Source of the DNA: Ferdinandcohnia sp036965165
GTDB taxonomy: Bacteria > Bacillota > Bacilli > Bacillales > Bacillaceae_L
Length of the DNA: 64,000 bases
Direction of reading: 5' to 3'
Assembly (NCBI RefSeq): GCF_036965165.1
Contig: NZ_JBALOX010000013.1
Coordinates: 9,111 to 73,110 of the forward strand
Position numbers and translations under genes: made by a program. The stretch's first letter is position 1. Every line of letters starts with the position of its first letter. Under the pieces are notes generated by a model that saw only the letters and a list, made by a program, of their open reading frames with translations, was not told where the DNA came from and did no database searches. This document shows, piece by piece, positions 35,265 to 44,951 of this stretch.

Positions 35265-36758
35265 ATGTCAAGCTTTAATAGACAGAAAATTGTGGACAGT
35301 GTTCCTCAAAAGGGGTTCTTTGGACACCCTAAAGGACTATTCACTCTTTTCTTCACAGAATTCTGGGAACGATTCTCGTATTATGGGATGAGAGCGATTC
35401 TCGTATTCTATATGTATTATGAAGTATCTAAGGGTGGGCTAGGACTTGATCAGCACACTGCCCTTGCTATCATGTCCATTTATGGATCACTTGTCTATAT
35501 GTCAGGTGTTATAGGTGGATGGTTAGCAGACCGAATCTTCGGTACTTCTAAAGCTGTGTTTTATGGTGGTATATTAATCATGCTTGGCCATATCGCACTT
35601 GCGATTCCTGGTAGCATCACTCTATTCTTTGTATCAATGGTACTAATCGTTCTTGGTACCGGATTATTAAAACCGAATGTATCAAGTGTAGTTGGTGAAA
35701 TTTATAGTGAAACTGATACACGACGCGATGCAGGTTTTAGTATCTTCTATATGAGTATCAACCTCGGAGGATTCCTATCTCCAATTATCGTCGGTGAAGT
35801 TGGGCTAAAACATAATTTCCATTGGGGCTTTGCAATTGCCGCAATCGGGATGTTCTTTGGTTTACTAATGTTTGTCTTTACAAAGAAAAAGAATCTCGGT
35901 CTTGCGGGAACAATTGTTCCAAACCCACTTGCTCAAGACGAAAAGAAAAAGGTTTATACTCAAATAGTTATAGGTGTAATTGTTCTTGCAATTCTAGTTG
36001 CGATTGCAATCCCTACTGGTATCCTAACATTTGATTCATTTATCGCACTTATTGGTATCCTTGGATTTTTAATTCCAACTATTTATTTTGTAACAATGTA
36101 CCGTAGTCCAAAAACTACAGAAGTTGAGCGTTCTAGAATCTTAGCTTACATTCCTTTATTTATAGCATCTGTGATGTTCTGGTCTATTCAGGAGCAAGGA
36201 GCAACCATTCTTGCCAATTATGCAGATACACGAACACAGTTACATTTTGCAGGCTTTGATATTTCACCTGCTTTGTTCCAATCGTTAAACCCATTATTTA
36301 TTATCATGTTTGCGCCTGTTTTCGCATGGTTGTGGGTAAAGCTTGGTAATCGCCAACCTTCTGTTCCGAAGAAGTTCTCTTTAGGGTTATTGTTTGCTGG
36401 TCTTTCATTCCTTGTTATTTTATTACCAGCATACTTAGGTGGAACAGAATCATTAGTTAATCCACTTTGGTTAGTACTAAGTTATTTCATTGTTGTACTT
36501 GGAGAATTATTAATTTCACCAGTCGGACTTTCCGCTACAACGAAATTGGCTCCGGCTGCGTTTACAGCACAGATGATGAGTTTATGGATGCTTTCAAATG
36601 CTGCTGCGCAAGCTCTTAACGCACAGCTTGTTAAGTTCTATCGACCTGAAACAGAAATGACGTATTTTGGAGTAATTGGTGGAGCCGCAATTGTTTTAGG
36701 TATTATTTTATTGTTTGTATCACCGAAGATCCAGAAGTTCATGAAGGGTGTTAACTAA
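35265..36758 (+). CDS. dtpT: POT-family proton-dependent di/tripeptide transporter
   Basis: Membrane carrier of 497 aa with about 14 segments. Hallmarks: EFWERFSYYGMRAIL near residue 30 (the ExxER-type motif of POT carriers) and FSIFYMSINLGGFLSP, the PTR2 family signature. It imports di- and tripeptides with protons. The length fits the 14-TM bacterial DtpT group (B. subtilis YclF). TTGGAGG lies ahead of the ATG. Monocistronic with own promoter. Confidence 0.94.
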   Translation: MSSFNRQKIVDSVPQKGFFGHPKGLFTLFFTEFWERFSYYGMRAILVFYMYYEVSKGGLGLDQHTALAIMSIYGSLVYMSGVIGGWLADRIFGTSKAVFYGGILIMLGHIALAIPGSITLFFVSMVLIVLGTGLLKPNVSSVVGEIYSETDTRRDAGFSIFYMSINLGGFLSPIIVGEVGLKHNFHWGFAIAAIGMFFGLLMFVFTKKKNLGLAGTIVPNPLAQDEKKKVYTQIVIGVIVLAILVAIAIPTGILTFDSFIALIGILGFLIPTIYFVTMYRSPKTTEVERSRILAYIPLFIASVMFWSIQEQGATILANYADTRTQLHFAGFDISPALFQSLNPLFIIMFAPVFAWLWVKLGNRQPSVPKKFSLGLLFAGLSFLVILLPAYLGGTESLVNPLWLVLSYFIVVLGELLISPVGLSATTKLAPAAFTAQMMSLWMLSNAAAQALNAQLVKFYRPETEMTYFGVIGGAAIVLGIILLFVSPKIQKFMKGVN

Positions 36759-36760
36759 TA

Positions 36761-36872
36761 AGCAAAGCGCATGCGCCTTGCTAGCCCCGAAAAGCATAAG
36801 ACAAGACGGCTAGAAGGTCGCACTTTGACCTTCTTGACGGATTCGAGGGGCTAGGCGCTGAAGCTAGCCATA
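36761..36872. repeat. Dispersed palindromic repeat R2, copy 1
   Basis: About 110 bp directly after dtpT, with outer arms CTAGCCCCGA / AGGGGCTAG and an inner GAAGGTC/GACCTTC stem. Related copies are at 44797 and 59795; shared words are AAGCATAAGAC and GGCGC...GAAGCTAG. Non-coding. Confidence 0.75.
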
Positions 36873-36875
36873 GAT

Positions 36876-36910
36876 AAAAAAGGCCTGTCCGCACTGGACA
36901 GGCCTTTTTT
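36876..36910. terminator. Bidirectional terminator between dtpT and the TraB gene
   Basis: A perfect 15-bp stem from A-run to T-run with core GGCCTGTCC/GGACAGGCC (36876-36890 with 36896-36910) and a five-base loop. Confidence 0.93.
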
Positions 36911-36913
36911 ACC

Positions 36914-38080
36914 TTATAAATTCTTGATAAACAACCTCACGACATCGGCTCCGCCGATAAATAAACCAAGAGTGGTACCTAGGTTACATAAAACAATAAT
37001 AAGCAAGATGCGTGTTACTTTGTTATGCCAGAAGCCCTTTACACTATAGACATCGGTTGAAAGTGTTTCAAAGTCCTTCACACTTGGACGGCGTAAGAAA
37101 GCCTGTACAAATCCTGCAATCCACCCCGCTGCAATTAGTGGATGCATGACCCCAATTGGTGCTGCAAAAAAGGCGGCAACAATCGTCAATGGATGCCCTA
37201 GAGCAATCGCCGCTCCAATAGCTGAAAACGAACCTGTCCACAAAACGAGACTTAAGGTTTGTTGCAAACCTGCTTCAGGATTCGCAAAGAATGTGTAAAC
37301 AATGATTGCCACAATTAAAACCGGAATCGCCCAACCAAATATTTTGGGTGCTTTTGATTTTGGTGGAAGCTGGGTAAGCTTCTTTAAATCATGTTCCTTT
37401 TTTATTTCTTCCTTGATTCCCGGAACATGCGCTGCCCCAAGTACAGCTACTATTTTTTCTCCTGGGGCATGTTTGATTTTTTGAGCTAAATACTGATCCC
37501 GCTCATCAATGAGTGGAGTTTTTAATTTCGGAAAGCTCGTCGAAAATTCCGTCAGCATCGAATTTAACATATCCTGAGATTTCATTTTTTCAAGCTCTTC
37601 CTCGGTAATTGTTTCGTTACTGAAGATGCTGTAAATAATCGACATTAATAATTTCATTTTACCGGTGAACCCAACGGCATTCCAAATCCGTGAGAACGTA
37701 ACTTGAATATTTCGGTCCGCTAAAACGAGTTCCGCTCCAACTTCTTTTGCTGACTCAATCCCTTGAAGCATTTCTTGACCAGCATTTATCCCGAATTGGC
37801 TTGCCATTCTCTTCTGAAAGGAGGAAATCATAAGGTTCATGAGAAGCAATGTAGCTTTTTTCTCTTTAATGACCTTAAAGATGTCCATTTCCTTCCACTT
37901 GTTACCTTCCATCATCGACTGATATCTTTGATCATCGAGCTCAATACAAACAGAATCTGGCTTCTCGGCTTCGATAACTTCCTTTACCTGTTCAGCACTA
38001 TGCTTAGAAACATGTGCTGTTCCAATTAATATGTATTCCTTACCATCTAATTCAATCCTCGTAATATTTTCTTCAGACAT
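36914..38080 (-). CDS. TraB-domain membrane protein
   Basis: Protein of 388 aa. The N-terminal 230 residues form a TraB/PrgY-type domain with the conserved GTAHVS (about residue 20) and GAAHVPGI (about 215) motifs and ELD in VCIELDDQRY. The C-terminal part has about five membrane segments. PrgY in enterococci limits peptide pheromone activity and related proteins are proposed proteases; function here is unknown. Single-gene unit, start ATG at 38080 with an AAGG-containing site. Confidence 0.87.
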   Translation of the reverse strand: MSEENITRIELDGKEYILIGTAHVSKHSAEQVKEVIEAEKPDSVCIELDDQRYQSMMEGNKWKEMDIFKVIKEKKATLLLMNLMISSFQKRMASQFGINAGQEMLQGIESAKEVGAELVLADRNIQVTFSRIWNAVGFTGKMKLLMSIIYSIFSNETITEEELEKMKSQDMLNSMLTEFSTSFPKLKTPLIDERDQYLAQKIKHAPGEKIVAVLGAAHVPGIKEEIKKEHDLKKLTQLPPKSKAPKIFGWAIPVLIVAIIVYTFFANPEAGLQQTLSLVLWTGSFSAIGAAIALGHPLTIVAAFFAAPIGVMHPLIAAGWIAGFVQAFLRRPSVKDFETLSTDVYSVKGFWHNKVTRILLIIVLCNLGTTLGLFIGGADVVRLFIKNL

Positions 38081-38171
38081 AATAGACCTTCCTTATACAT
38101 GCTCAATTTGTGTATATTCCTAATTCTAAACTAGAATGGCTGAGATTTGAATTCTTTTAATAAAATATGTA

Positions 38172-38206
38172 CAAAAAAGGACCGAAGCATCTAGAGCCTT
38201 CGGTCC
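38172..38206 (-). terminator. Terminator after the symporter pseudogene
   Basis: GGACCGAAG (38179-38187) pairs with CTTCGGTCC (38198-38206) and is followed on the minus strand by six T. It is intact although the gene it served is decayed. Confidence 0.85.
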
Positions 38207-38215
38207 CGCTCCCCT

Positions 38216-38683
38216 TTATCCAGGGAATGAATTATCTTTATCTTTATTTCCTAGAGAACCTGATGGGTTGTCATCATGAACATAATCATTCACCCAGTAA
38301 TCCGCATTTTTAATTCCTAGCTTTACGGGATCAAAGACTGGATACCCCTGCCTTACGCTGCCTCTCGTAATCCTTTAAGGTGATTAATGCAGGTTTTGCT
38401 AATATGAGAATGGCAATGACGTTCAGCCAAACCATTAAACCTAAGCAGATATCCCCAAATGCCCATGCAAGCTTTGCTTCATTTACTGTACCTTAGGTCA
38501 TGGAGGCTAATAAAACAATTTTAAGAATAAACATGCCCACCTTACTGTCTCTACCTCTCATTAAATAAGCGATATTCGTTTCTGCCATGTAGTATTAGGC
38601 CATAATCGTTGTAAAAGCAAAGAAGAATAGTGCGATTCCCATTTAATTATATTGGACCATTTTCTAATAAAATGCCTTTTTTA
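38216..38683 (-). pseudogene. Remnant of a sodium:alanine (AGCS) symporter, C-terminal part
   Basis: Reading leftwards, this stretch encodes the end of an AGCS-family amino acid symporter: MGIALFFFAFTTIMA, YYMAETNIAYLMRG, GTVNEAKLAWAFGD, then NVIAILILAKPALITLKDY. It is broken by at least four in-frame stops (after KAFY, before MGIALFF, after TTIMA and after LLASMT) and a frameshift near 38345, after which the tail GYPVFDPVKLGIKNADYW continues in another frame to a stop at 38216. Only about 150 of an expected 450-500 residues remain; the 5' two thirds are gone and the LtaS-like gene ends where the remnant begins. AGCS identity is from pattern recognition. Confidence 0.82.
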
Positions 38684-40666
38684 TCATTCCCGAAATACTT
38701 TTCGGTAATAGTCTAACTCTAATATTTTGGCAGAGTAATAGAACTTTTCTTGGACACGCTGCAGTCTACTCTGAAAATAGCCCTCTTCCAAAACTTCTCC
38801 CTCATCTGAAGTGAACCCATGGGTAATGGAGTTATAGCTTCCTTTATCTGTAATAAAGCTTTGATTTTGAAAAATAACAAGTGGCTCAGCATCTGAGAAA
38901 ATATCGCTTCCCATCACTAACCTTGAGTCATATTCAAGCCCAAGCAAATTAGAAAGTGTTGGGAGAATATCTAGACTGGATGCAGGTTTTTCAACGACAA
39001 CTTGCTCCATTCCTTTTGTATAAAGGATAAAGGCACTTTTATAGAGTTCAAAATTTTCCTCAACTATATGTCCTGCAAGTTCGTCAATCGTTCTCTTTTC
39101 AAGCCCGTATGGATAATGGTCCGCACTTAATGCAATCAAGGTGCGTTCCGCAATCCCCTTTTTCTCAAATTCAGCCATCAGTGTTTCCAGTGCGCGATCT
39201 AACTCAATTTGTGTTGCCAAATACGCCTTTGCCTGTTCGGAGTATGGAAGATCTTCTACAAGTTGTTTATTTTTATTCGCAATAAAATTTCCCATAAATG
39301 AATATTGCATATGTCCACTAACAGTCATGTAATACGTATGGAAGGGTTCGTTATCTATATAATTTGGAATTGTTTTTTCTATCATCTCAAGGTCTGATTC
39401 TGGCCAGGTTTCTATTACATCCAAACCATTTCCAAGACCATAATAATCATACCCCATGTTTGGATGTGAAATGTCCCTTCCATAATACGTATAGGTATGA
39501 TTGTGATATGCAGTTGTTTTGTATCCCTGTCTCTTCAATTGCTTTCCCATGACAAACGGTAAGAGATTGCTTCCCGAATCTCGAAAGCTCCAAACCCCAC
39601 TTTTCGGTATTAAACTATTTAATGCAACATATTCTCCGTCCGACGTACTTACGCCCCATATCGGTGTATAAAAATTCGTAAATCGAAAGCCTTCATGGAC
39701 AAGCTTATAGAGGGTTGGCGTTACATCCTTGTGAACAGCATATGGTGAAAAACCTTCAGCAGTAATCAGGATCAGGTTATATCCCTTATATTTGCCAGTG
39801 TACTCATTTTTCGCAGTGGGTTTCACTGATGTAAAATAACGATGCATATTTAGGATTTCCTCATTTTCTTCGTTTGAAATTAATTCATTAAAGTCGATTT
39901 CTAGTTTGTTATATTCTTTGGGTTTTGTTTCTACTTTTTCGGGCGGTATTTTTATAATGGGCTCCCTTTGAATATTAGGCTTATGAATGAAAACCGGATT
40001 AGACGGATTAGGTATCTCCACTTTAGGAGACGTTCCAACAAGCTGTCGTTGAAGATCAATACGCATCGCTGTAAGAATACCAAATCGCTCAACAGAAAGG
40101 CTTGGAAGATTGCTAACGTAATATAAATCAAATGCTGAATGGGATTCCTTCCCACCTGCATAGATCGTTGCAATTCCAGCAGATTGAAAGAGAATGATGC
40201 AACAAACAACTATTAGTCGATTCAACCAGCCAATTTTCACAAATGCAATCCGCTTCTTTTTTAAAAAGACTAAACCAATAACGGGTAGAAAAAACAAGAT
40301 AATAAATACAATATTATCAACAATCACATTTAAAATATCCCGTCTAAATTCCATAATTTGGCCTGTAATTCCAAGTGAGTAGATAATATAATATGACTTA
40401 AAAAACTTATAGTAAATCATCTGGGATGCATAAATCAATGAGGCTATTGTTAAAAGCACAAGTGCAAGAAGCAAGTTAAATATACCATTAAAAATACTGC
40501 AAATTAGAAAAAGCACTAGACAAAAGACAATTAGGAAAATAAGAGACCTTACATAATCAAAAGTAAATAAAACTTCAGTTGTAATTATCCTGAAAATCGT
40601 TTCCATAAAGAGAAACGACCCAAAAAAGTAAAATAACAAAGATTCATTTTTCATAAATCGCTTCAT
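38684..40666 (-). CDS. LTA-synthase-family sulfatase/phosphoglycerol transferase
   Basis: Membrane enzyme of 660 aa of the LtaS family, which moves glycerol-phosphate from phosphatidylglycerol onto teichoic acid or glycolipids. Five N-terminal membrane segments (residues about 10-200), a linker of about 100 residues, then an extracellular sulfatase-like domain: TAEGFSP (metal Glu), STSDGEY (nucleophile Thr), and LSADHYPYG (metal Asp-His). The linker is longer than in standard LtaS. I chose the ATG at 40666 with AAAGGGTG upstream; the earlier ATG at 40762 has no ribosome site. It could be an LtaS paralogue such as a YqgS/YfnI type. Confidence 0.88.
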   Translation of the reverse strand: MKRFMKNESLLFYFFGSFLFMETIFRIITTEVLFTFDYVRSLIFLIVFCLVLFLICSIFNGIFNLLLALVLLTIASLIYASQMIYYKFFKSYYIIYSLGITGQIMEFRRDILNVIVDNIVFIILFFLPVIGLVFLKKKRIAFVKIGWLNRLIVVCCIILFQSAGIATIYAGGKESHSAFDLYYVSNLPSLSVERFGILTAMRIDLQRQLVGTSPKVEIPNPSNPVFIHKPNIQREPIIKIPPEKVETKPKEYNKLEIDFNELISNEENEEILNMHRYFTSVKPTAKNEYTGKYKGYNLILITAEGFSPYAVHKDVTPTLYKLVHEGFRFTNFYTPIWGVSTSDGEYVALNSLIPKSGVWSFRDSGSNLLPFVMGKQLKRQGYKTTAYHNHTYTYYGRDISHPNMGYDYYGLGNGLDVIETWPESDLEMIEKTIPNYIDNEPFHTYYMTVSGHMQYSFMGNFIANKNKQLVEDLPYSEQAKAYLATQIELDRALETLMAEFEKKGIAERTLIALSADHYPYGLEKRTIDELAGHIVEENFELYKSAFILYTKGMEQVVVEKPASSLDILPTLSNLLGLEYDSRLVMGSDIFSDAEPLVIFQNQSFITDKGSYNSITHGFTSDEGEVLEEGYFQSRLQRVQEKFYYSAKILELDYYRKVFRE

Positions 40667-40859
40667 TGAAACACCCTTTCGCACAAGGTCAGCCAATACT
40701 ACTTTAGTCGTAATACTACCATTATACTGAATTTTATTATAACTTAGATGTGGTTTATTCATTTTTTACAAATAATGATTTAAATCACGGTATGTCTTTT
40801 AATCCTATCTTATAATGGGTATAGATAGACGAAGAAAACATATACAGGGAGCGATTCAA

Positions 40860-41201
40860 ATGAAAAAAGAAATGCTCGACAATTTTATTGAATATAACGT
40901 GGAAAGACTTACAAAGCGTATTATCTTTAAAGAAGGTGGCAGCACCGTCTTCGTGTTAAATTTTATGCCAAATCAATCTTTACCTGCACATAAACATCCA
41001 GGTTCAAATGTTTATCTACATGTTTTAACTGGTGATGGCACCTTTATAATTGATGAACAAGAAGTAAAAGTAAAAAAGAATGATGTAATAGTTTGTAATG
41101 GAGATGAAAGCTTAAGCTTTGTAAATGACGGATCAGAAAATGTAAGTCTATATGTTACACTTACAAAGATTTCAGACGAAAGATACGCTCAAGACGTCTG
41201 A
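40860..41201 (+). CDS. Small single-cupin-domain protein
   Basis: Protein of 113 aa forming one cupin barrel: the first motif includes PAHKHPGSNVYLHVLTGDG (about residues 40-58) and the second lies at NDVIVCNGDESLSFVND. Most metal ligands of cupin motif 1 (H-x-H) are present. Function unknown; many such proteins bind small molecules or metals. ATG at 40860 with CAGGGAG upstream. A TATAAT box lies at 40811. Single gene with its own terminator. Confidence 0.85.
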   Translation: MKKEMLDNFIEYNVERLTKRIIFKEGGSTVFVLNFMPNQSLPAHKHPGSNVYLHVLTGDGTFIIDEQEVKVKKNDVIVCNGDESLSFVNDGSENVSLYVTLTKISDERYAQDV

Positions 41202-41207
41202 AAATAA

Positions 41208-41236
41208 AACTGCCAACCTTTATGGTTGGCAGTTTA
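41208..41236. terminator. Terminator between the cupin gene and natB
   Basis: A perfect 12-bp stem AAACTGCCAACC (41208-41219) with GGTTGGCAGTTT (41225-41236), between convergent genes. Confidence 0.85.
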
Positions 41237-41240
41237 TTCG

Positions 41241-42398
41241 TTAGTTCATAACCCATTTATCTTTCATAAACATGATTCGACCAATAACAAAGAAGATTAT
41301 CATACAAGCGATGTTGCTACCGAATGCAAGTAAAATATGTTCATAGTTAACAATTCCGAACATCAATTCTTTTATTAAAGTAAACAAATTCATAATTGGC
41401 ACAACGAAGTGAAATGCTGTAAGTTCATTCACACCCACCCCTACAATCACCATTGCAGGGAACATCGCAATCATCATGACAGGACTACTATAGCTTCCTG
41501 CTTCCTTGATCGTCTTCGCGGCAATACTTGTAATCATGATTAATGATGCAGTGAATGCAGCGTAGATAATTGATAGTAAAATCGCAAGTCCAATGATTAA
41601 ATAAGCGTCATTTCCAAATGATACCGCATTTTTGAGATTTTCAGTAAACAAACTAATTTCCATTGCAACTACACCCAATGTAACAATGCCTATCACTGAC
41701 CCAATTGTTGCTATCGTTAGCCATTTTGCTAGTAGCAAGGTAGATCTTTTAACCGGTGTCATTAGGAGAGCTTCCATTGTTTTCTTCTCTTTTTCCCCTG
41801 CAAATAAGTCTGATGCAGAAGGTCCAGAACCAACTCCTATTGCAATTGATAAGATTAAGGGAATTAAAAATGCCAGCATTTCAACATTTGGATCCTCATT
41901 TGTAAGCTCGATTTGTTCAATTGCAAATGGCTGCATAACAGACGGATCCACTCCGCCTTCCTGAAGATTCTCTGCCACAACTGTCTTTTCAAAAAACGCT
42001 AATGTGCTCATAATAATCGCATTTAATTGATTAGACTTTTGACTAAATGAATCCCCGATCAGCGTTACTGAAGCTTTTCCCCCATTTTGAGTGGCCTCAA
42101 TGAAATTTGGAGTGAATTGTAATCCACCCTGTGCATCCCCATCAAGAATAGATTGTTCCAGATTAGAAGATTCGATTAGTTCGACATTCTTAACTCCTGT
42201 AAAAATCATTTCTGCCTCATTCATAGCAGACTCTACAACCGCTAGTTGATAGGTCTCACCCTCATCTTCCGAAATCATGTTTTCATAAAAAAATGTTAAT
42301 CCGGACATCATAATGACTGGTAATAACACAGTAAGTATCAATGTTCGACGATCCCTAAAGCAATCTTTTAATTCCTTTAAATATATATTACGAAGCAT
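41241..42398 (-). CDS. natB: ABC transporter permease, NatB-like
   Basis: Membrane subunit of 385 aa of an ABC-2 type exporter. It has one N-terminal membrane segment (about residues 18-38), a large extracellular loop (about 40-175) and five to six C-terminal segments, as in NatB. The motif EKEKKTMEALLMTPV is typical of the family. B. subtilis NatAB extrudes sodium. It overlaps natA by 11 bp, and the divergent LytTR/GHKL pair matches the NatK-NatR arrangement. Confidence 0.86.
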   Translation of the reverse strand: MLRNIYLKELKDCFRDRRTLILTVLLPVIMMSGLTFFYENMISEDEGETYQLAVVESAMNEAEMIFTGVKNVELIESSNLEQSILDGDAQGGLQFTPNFIEATQNGGKASVTLIGDSFSQKSNQLNAIIMSTLAFFEKTVVAENLQEGGVDPSVMQPFAIEQIELTNEDPNVEMLAFLIPLILSIAIGVGSGPSASDLFAGEKEKKTMEALLMTPVKRSTLLLAKWLTIATIGSVIGIVTLGVVAMEISLFTENLKNAVSFGNDAYLIIGLAILLSIIYAAFTASLIMITSIAAKTIKEAGSYSSPVMMIAMFPAMVIVGVGVNELTAFHFVVPIMNLFTLIKELMFGIVNYEHILLAFGSNIACMIIFFVIGRIMFMKDKWVMN

Positions 42399-43140
42399 AC
42401 GTTTCGTTCCCCCTTACAAGTTTACTCATGAATATATAGTTTAAATCCCGGTTTCCTTCTAATTTATAAAGCTCCTCTAAATCACCATGATAGACTAGCT
42501 CTCCCTTATGCATCATTGCAACGGAATCACAGAGCATAGAAACCTCTTCCATGATGTGGCTTGAGAAAATGATTGTCTTTCCATCACGTTTTAGTTGGTG
42601 AACAAGCTGTCTGAACACATTTGAAGATGTAATATCTAAACCTGTCGTTGGTTCATCAAATAGAATAATCTCTGGATTATGAATCAATGTCCGAGCAATC
42701 GCTACCTTTTGTCTCATCCCTTTTGAGAACCCGCCGACCTTTCGGTTGAGGTAATCTCTCATTCCAAACATCCGCGCTAATTCATCAATTCTAACTTTTG
42801 TTTCATGCTTGCTTAATCCATAAAGGGCTGCAAAATATTCAAGATTCTCACGGGCAGTAAGGCGATCATATAATCCAGTTTCCCCACCGAATAAAACTCC
42901 GATTCTCTTTTTCACCTCTTCTGGATTTTTTTGCGTATCATAACCAGCCACCTTTACATTACCATCAGTTGGAGTTAAGAGGGTTGCAATTGTTCGAAGG
43001 AGAGTTGTTTTTCCCGCTCCATTTTCGCCTAACAATCCAAACACTTGCCCTTTTTCAACTGTAAATCTCACATGCTTTAATGCCGTAATAGAAGTCTTTT
43101 TATCTTTGAATCTTTTTGTCACTTCATTGATTTCAATCAT
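42388..43140 (-). CDS. natA: ABC transporter ATP-binding protein, NatA-like
   Basis: ATPase subunit of 250 aa. Walker A GENGAGKTT (about residue 36), signature FSKGMRQK, Walker B IILFDEPTTGLD and switch SSHIMEE. With natB it forms a sodium-export-type ABC system. First gene of the leftward natAB operon; a 183-bp region separates it from the divergent response-regulator gene and should carry both promoters. Confidence 0.88.
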   Translation of the reverse strand: MIEINEVTKRFKDKKTSITALKHVRFTVEKGQVFGLLGENGAGKTTLLRTIATLLTPTDGNVKVAGYDTQKNPEEVKKRIGVLFGGETGLYDRLTARENLEYFAALYGLSKHETKVRIDELARMFGMRDYLNRKVGGFSKGMRQKVAIARTLIHNPEIILFDEPTTGLDITSSNVFRQLVHQLKRDGKTIIFSSHIMEEVSMLCDSVAMMHKGELVYHGDLEELYKLEGNRDLNYIFMSKLVRGNETYAS

Positions 43141-43323
43141 TTTTTTCCACCTCGTCTTGTTCTTATGTCTATATCATAGCCATACCAATCTGGAAAATCT
43201 CTAGATATGTCGCGAATATGCCTTTTTTTGTCGCGAAATGGTCAATTTCACCTGTAAAGATGGTAAAATATAAAGATACTATATTGGGAAATTTAGTTAA
43301 TACGTTGTGAGGTCGATTGTCAT

Positions 43324-44022
43324 ATGAAGGTTGGTCTTGTAGATGACCGTTTGATTGATTTGGATAAGTTAAAAGCAATTGTAGGTAGCATTCCGGATGT
43401 TGAAATTATCTTCTCTACCCTGTCTGCTGAGGAAGCCTATGAACATATAAAAAAAGAAGAAATTGATTTGTTAGTTGCTGACATCGAGATGCCAAGTTTA
43501 TCAGGATATGAACTTGCTGATATTATTCACACGCATGCGCTCAATATTTCCGTGATTTTTGTAACAGGAAGCAGCGGTTATGCCGTCCATGCCTTTGAGT
43601 TAAATGTCCACGACTATATTATGAAGCCTTATCCAAAGGAACGATTGATAAAATCAATTGAGCGATTATTGGAAAAAACAAAGTCAGCCGAAATTCACGG
43701 CAGACTGTATTTAAGGCAAAAAAACGAAATACATATTCTTCAGAAAAAGGACATTATTTTTATCGAACGTTCAGGACGGTCTACGACTATTTATACAAAA
43801 ACAGGGCCGATAAAAACCTACCAAACTCTTAATGAATTAGAGGGCGAATTACGAGAACGGGACTTTATACGGTCACATCGGTCATTTATCATAAATATTC
43901 ACTATGTAAAAAACTTTTCGCTCTATGCGAAAAATTCATATATTGTCACGTTTGAAGGCATCGAAGAGCAAGCAATGATTACAAAAGAAAAAGTGGACTT
44001 CTTACAACAAAATTATTATTAA
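43324..44022 (+). CDS. natR: LytTR-family response regulator, NatR-like
   Basis: Response regulator of 232 aa. The receiver domain (residues 1-120) has phosphoacceptor Asp in LLVADIEMPSLSG, the conserved Lys in YIMKPYP, followed by a LytTR DNA-binding domain (about 135-230: IIFIERSGRSTTIYT, FIRSHRSFIIN). It is followed 9 bp later by its kinase. Divergent natAB is the likely target, as in B. subtilis. The receptor sequence stands directly on an ATG at 43324. Confidence 0.88.
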   Translation: MKVGLVDDRLIDLDKLKAIVGSIPDVEIIFSTLSAEEAYEHIKKEEIDLLVADIEMPSLSGYELADIIHTHALNISVIFVTGSSGYAVHAFELNVHDYIMKPYPKERLIKSIERLLEKTKSAEIHGRLYLRQKNEIHILQKKDIIFIERSGRSTTIYTKTGPIKTYQTLNELEGELRERDFIRSHRSFIINIHYVKNFSLYAKNSYIVTFEGIEEQAMITKEKVDFLQQNYY

Positions 44023-44031
44023 GGTGGCTTA

Positions 44032-44790
44032 ATGTTCAACATGTTATATTGGGGTATCATTACAATCTTAGGAGTTTTATGCCTTATTTTACTTTTTTCG
44101 CGATTTTCTCTTTCCAAAAAAATGAAAACCTTATTAGAAAATGCGAAACATTTTGACGAGCAGCGTGCTCAATTTAATGAAACTTTCCGGGTTGTTCGAA
44201 GCGAACGTCATGACTTTTTAAAGCACGTATCAGCGATTCATTTTATGCTTGAAAATAAACAGAACGAGGAAGCCAAACACTATTTAGATGAATTGGTTGA
44301 AGGCTATAAAGAAACTAACCTTTCTATTAAAGGAGAACGCGGAGTGGTGGCAGGTATTCTTCACCAAATGTATCGTAAAGCAACTGCACTCGATATTGCG
44401 GTTGTGTATGATTTTGATGTACCTCTTTCGACTCTGCCGTTGTCAGATCAGCAAATCATTACACTGGTTGGGAATCTATTATCAAATAGTATCGAAGCTT
44501 GTGAGGAATGGCAAAAAAAATATAACAAACAAGCCATTCTAACTCTGCAATTTTATAAGCGAAGTGGTTTATTTATTTTACAATGTAAAAATAACTCGCT
44601 CCCAATCCCAGCGCAGGTGCTAGATCAATTGTTCATAAACTTCGGAAATACGACTAAAGGCGATGGTCATGAAGGCCTTGGTACAAGGCTCATTCAAGAT
44701 GTCGTCAACGAGTCAAATGGATTTTTAGACTTTGTTCATAAAGACGAAGATTTTACGATTAAAATAAAGATACCTGCGATTAGATTATAA
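44032..44790 (+). CDS. natK: GHKL sensor kinase, NatK-like
   Basis: Sensor kinase of 252 aa with a single N-terminal membrane segment (residues about 3-23), a coiled coil, a DHp-like region SERHDFLKHVSAIHF with the probable phospho-His, and a HATPase_c domain (NLLSNSIEACEEW, GHEGLGTRLIQDVV). It has no external sensing domain, so the signal may be sensed in or near the membrane. The kinase-after-regulator order and the LytTR partner support NatK. Confidence 0.85.
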   Translation: MFNMLYWGIITILGVLCLILLFSRFSLSKKMKTLLENAKHFDEQRAQFNETFRVVRSERHDFLKHVSAIHFMLENKQNEEAKHYLDELVEGYKETNLSIKGERGVVAGILHQMYRKATALDIAVVYDFDVPLSTLPLSDQQIITLVGNLLSNSIEACEEWQKKYNKQAILTLQFYKRSGLFILQCKNNSLPIPAQVLDQLFINFGNTTKGDGHEGLGTRLIQDVVNESNGFLDFVHKDEDFTIKIKIPAIRL

Positions 44791-44796
44791 TAAAGA

Positions 44797-44908
44797 AAAG
44801 TACAAGGCCCCCGCTCATCGGCGACAAGCATAAGACGAGCGCTGAAAGAAGCTGCCTTATACCTTATAGGCTTATGACCTCGAGCCGACGGCGCCTGGAA
44901 CTAGACAT
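44797..44908. repeat. Dispersed palindromic repeat R2, copy 2
   Basis: About 112 bp directly after natK. Arms GGCCCCCGCTCATCGGCGAC / CGAGCCGACGGCGCC, inner arms CATAAG/CTTATG. Copy 3 at 59795 has CACAAG/CTTGTG at the same place, a compensatory change. Non-coding. Confidence 0.8.
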
Positions 44909-44951
44909 AAAAAAGGAGAAATCAATCCAAATGGACGATTTCTCCTTTTTT
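44909..44951. terminator. Bidirectional terminator between natK and the MFS gene
   Basis: AAAAAAGGAGAAATC (44909-44923) pairs perfectly with GATTTCTCCTTTTTT (44937-44951). Confidence 0.92.
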
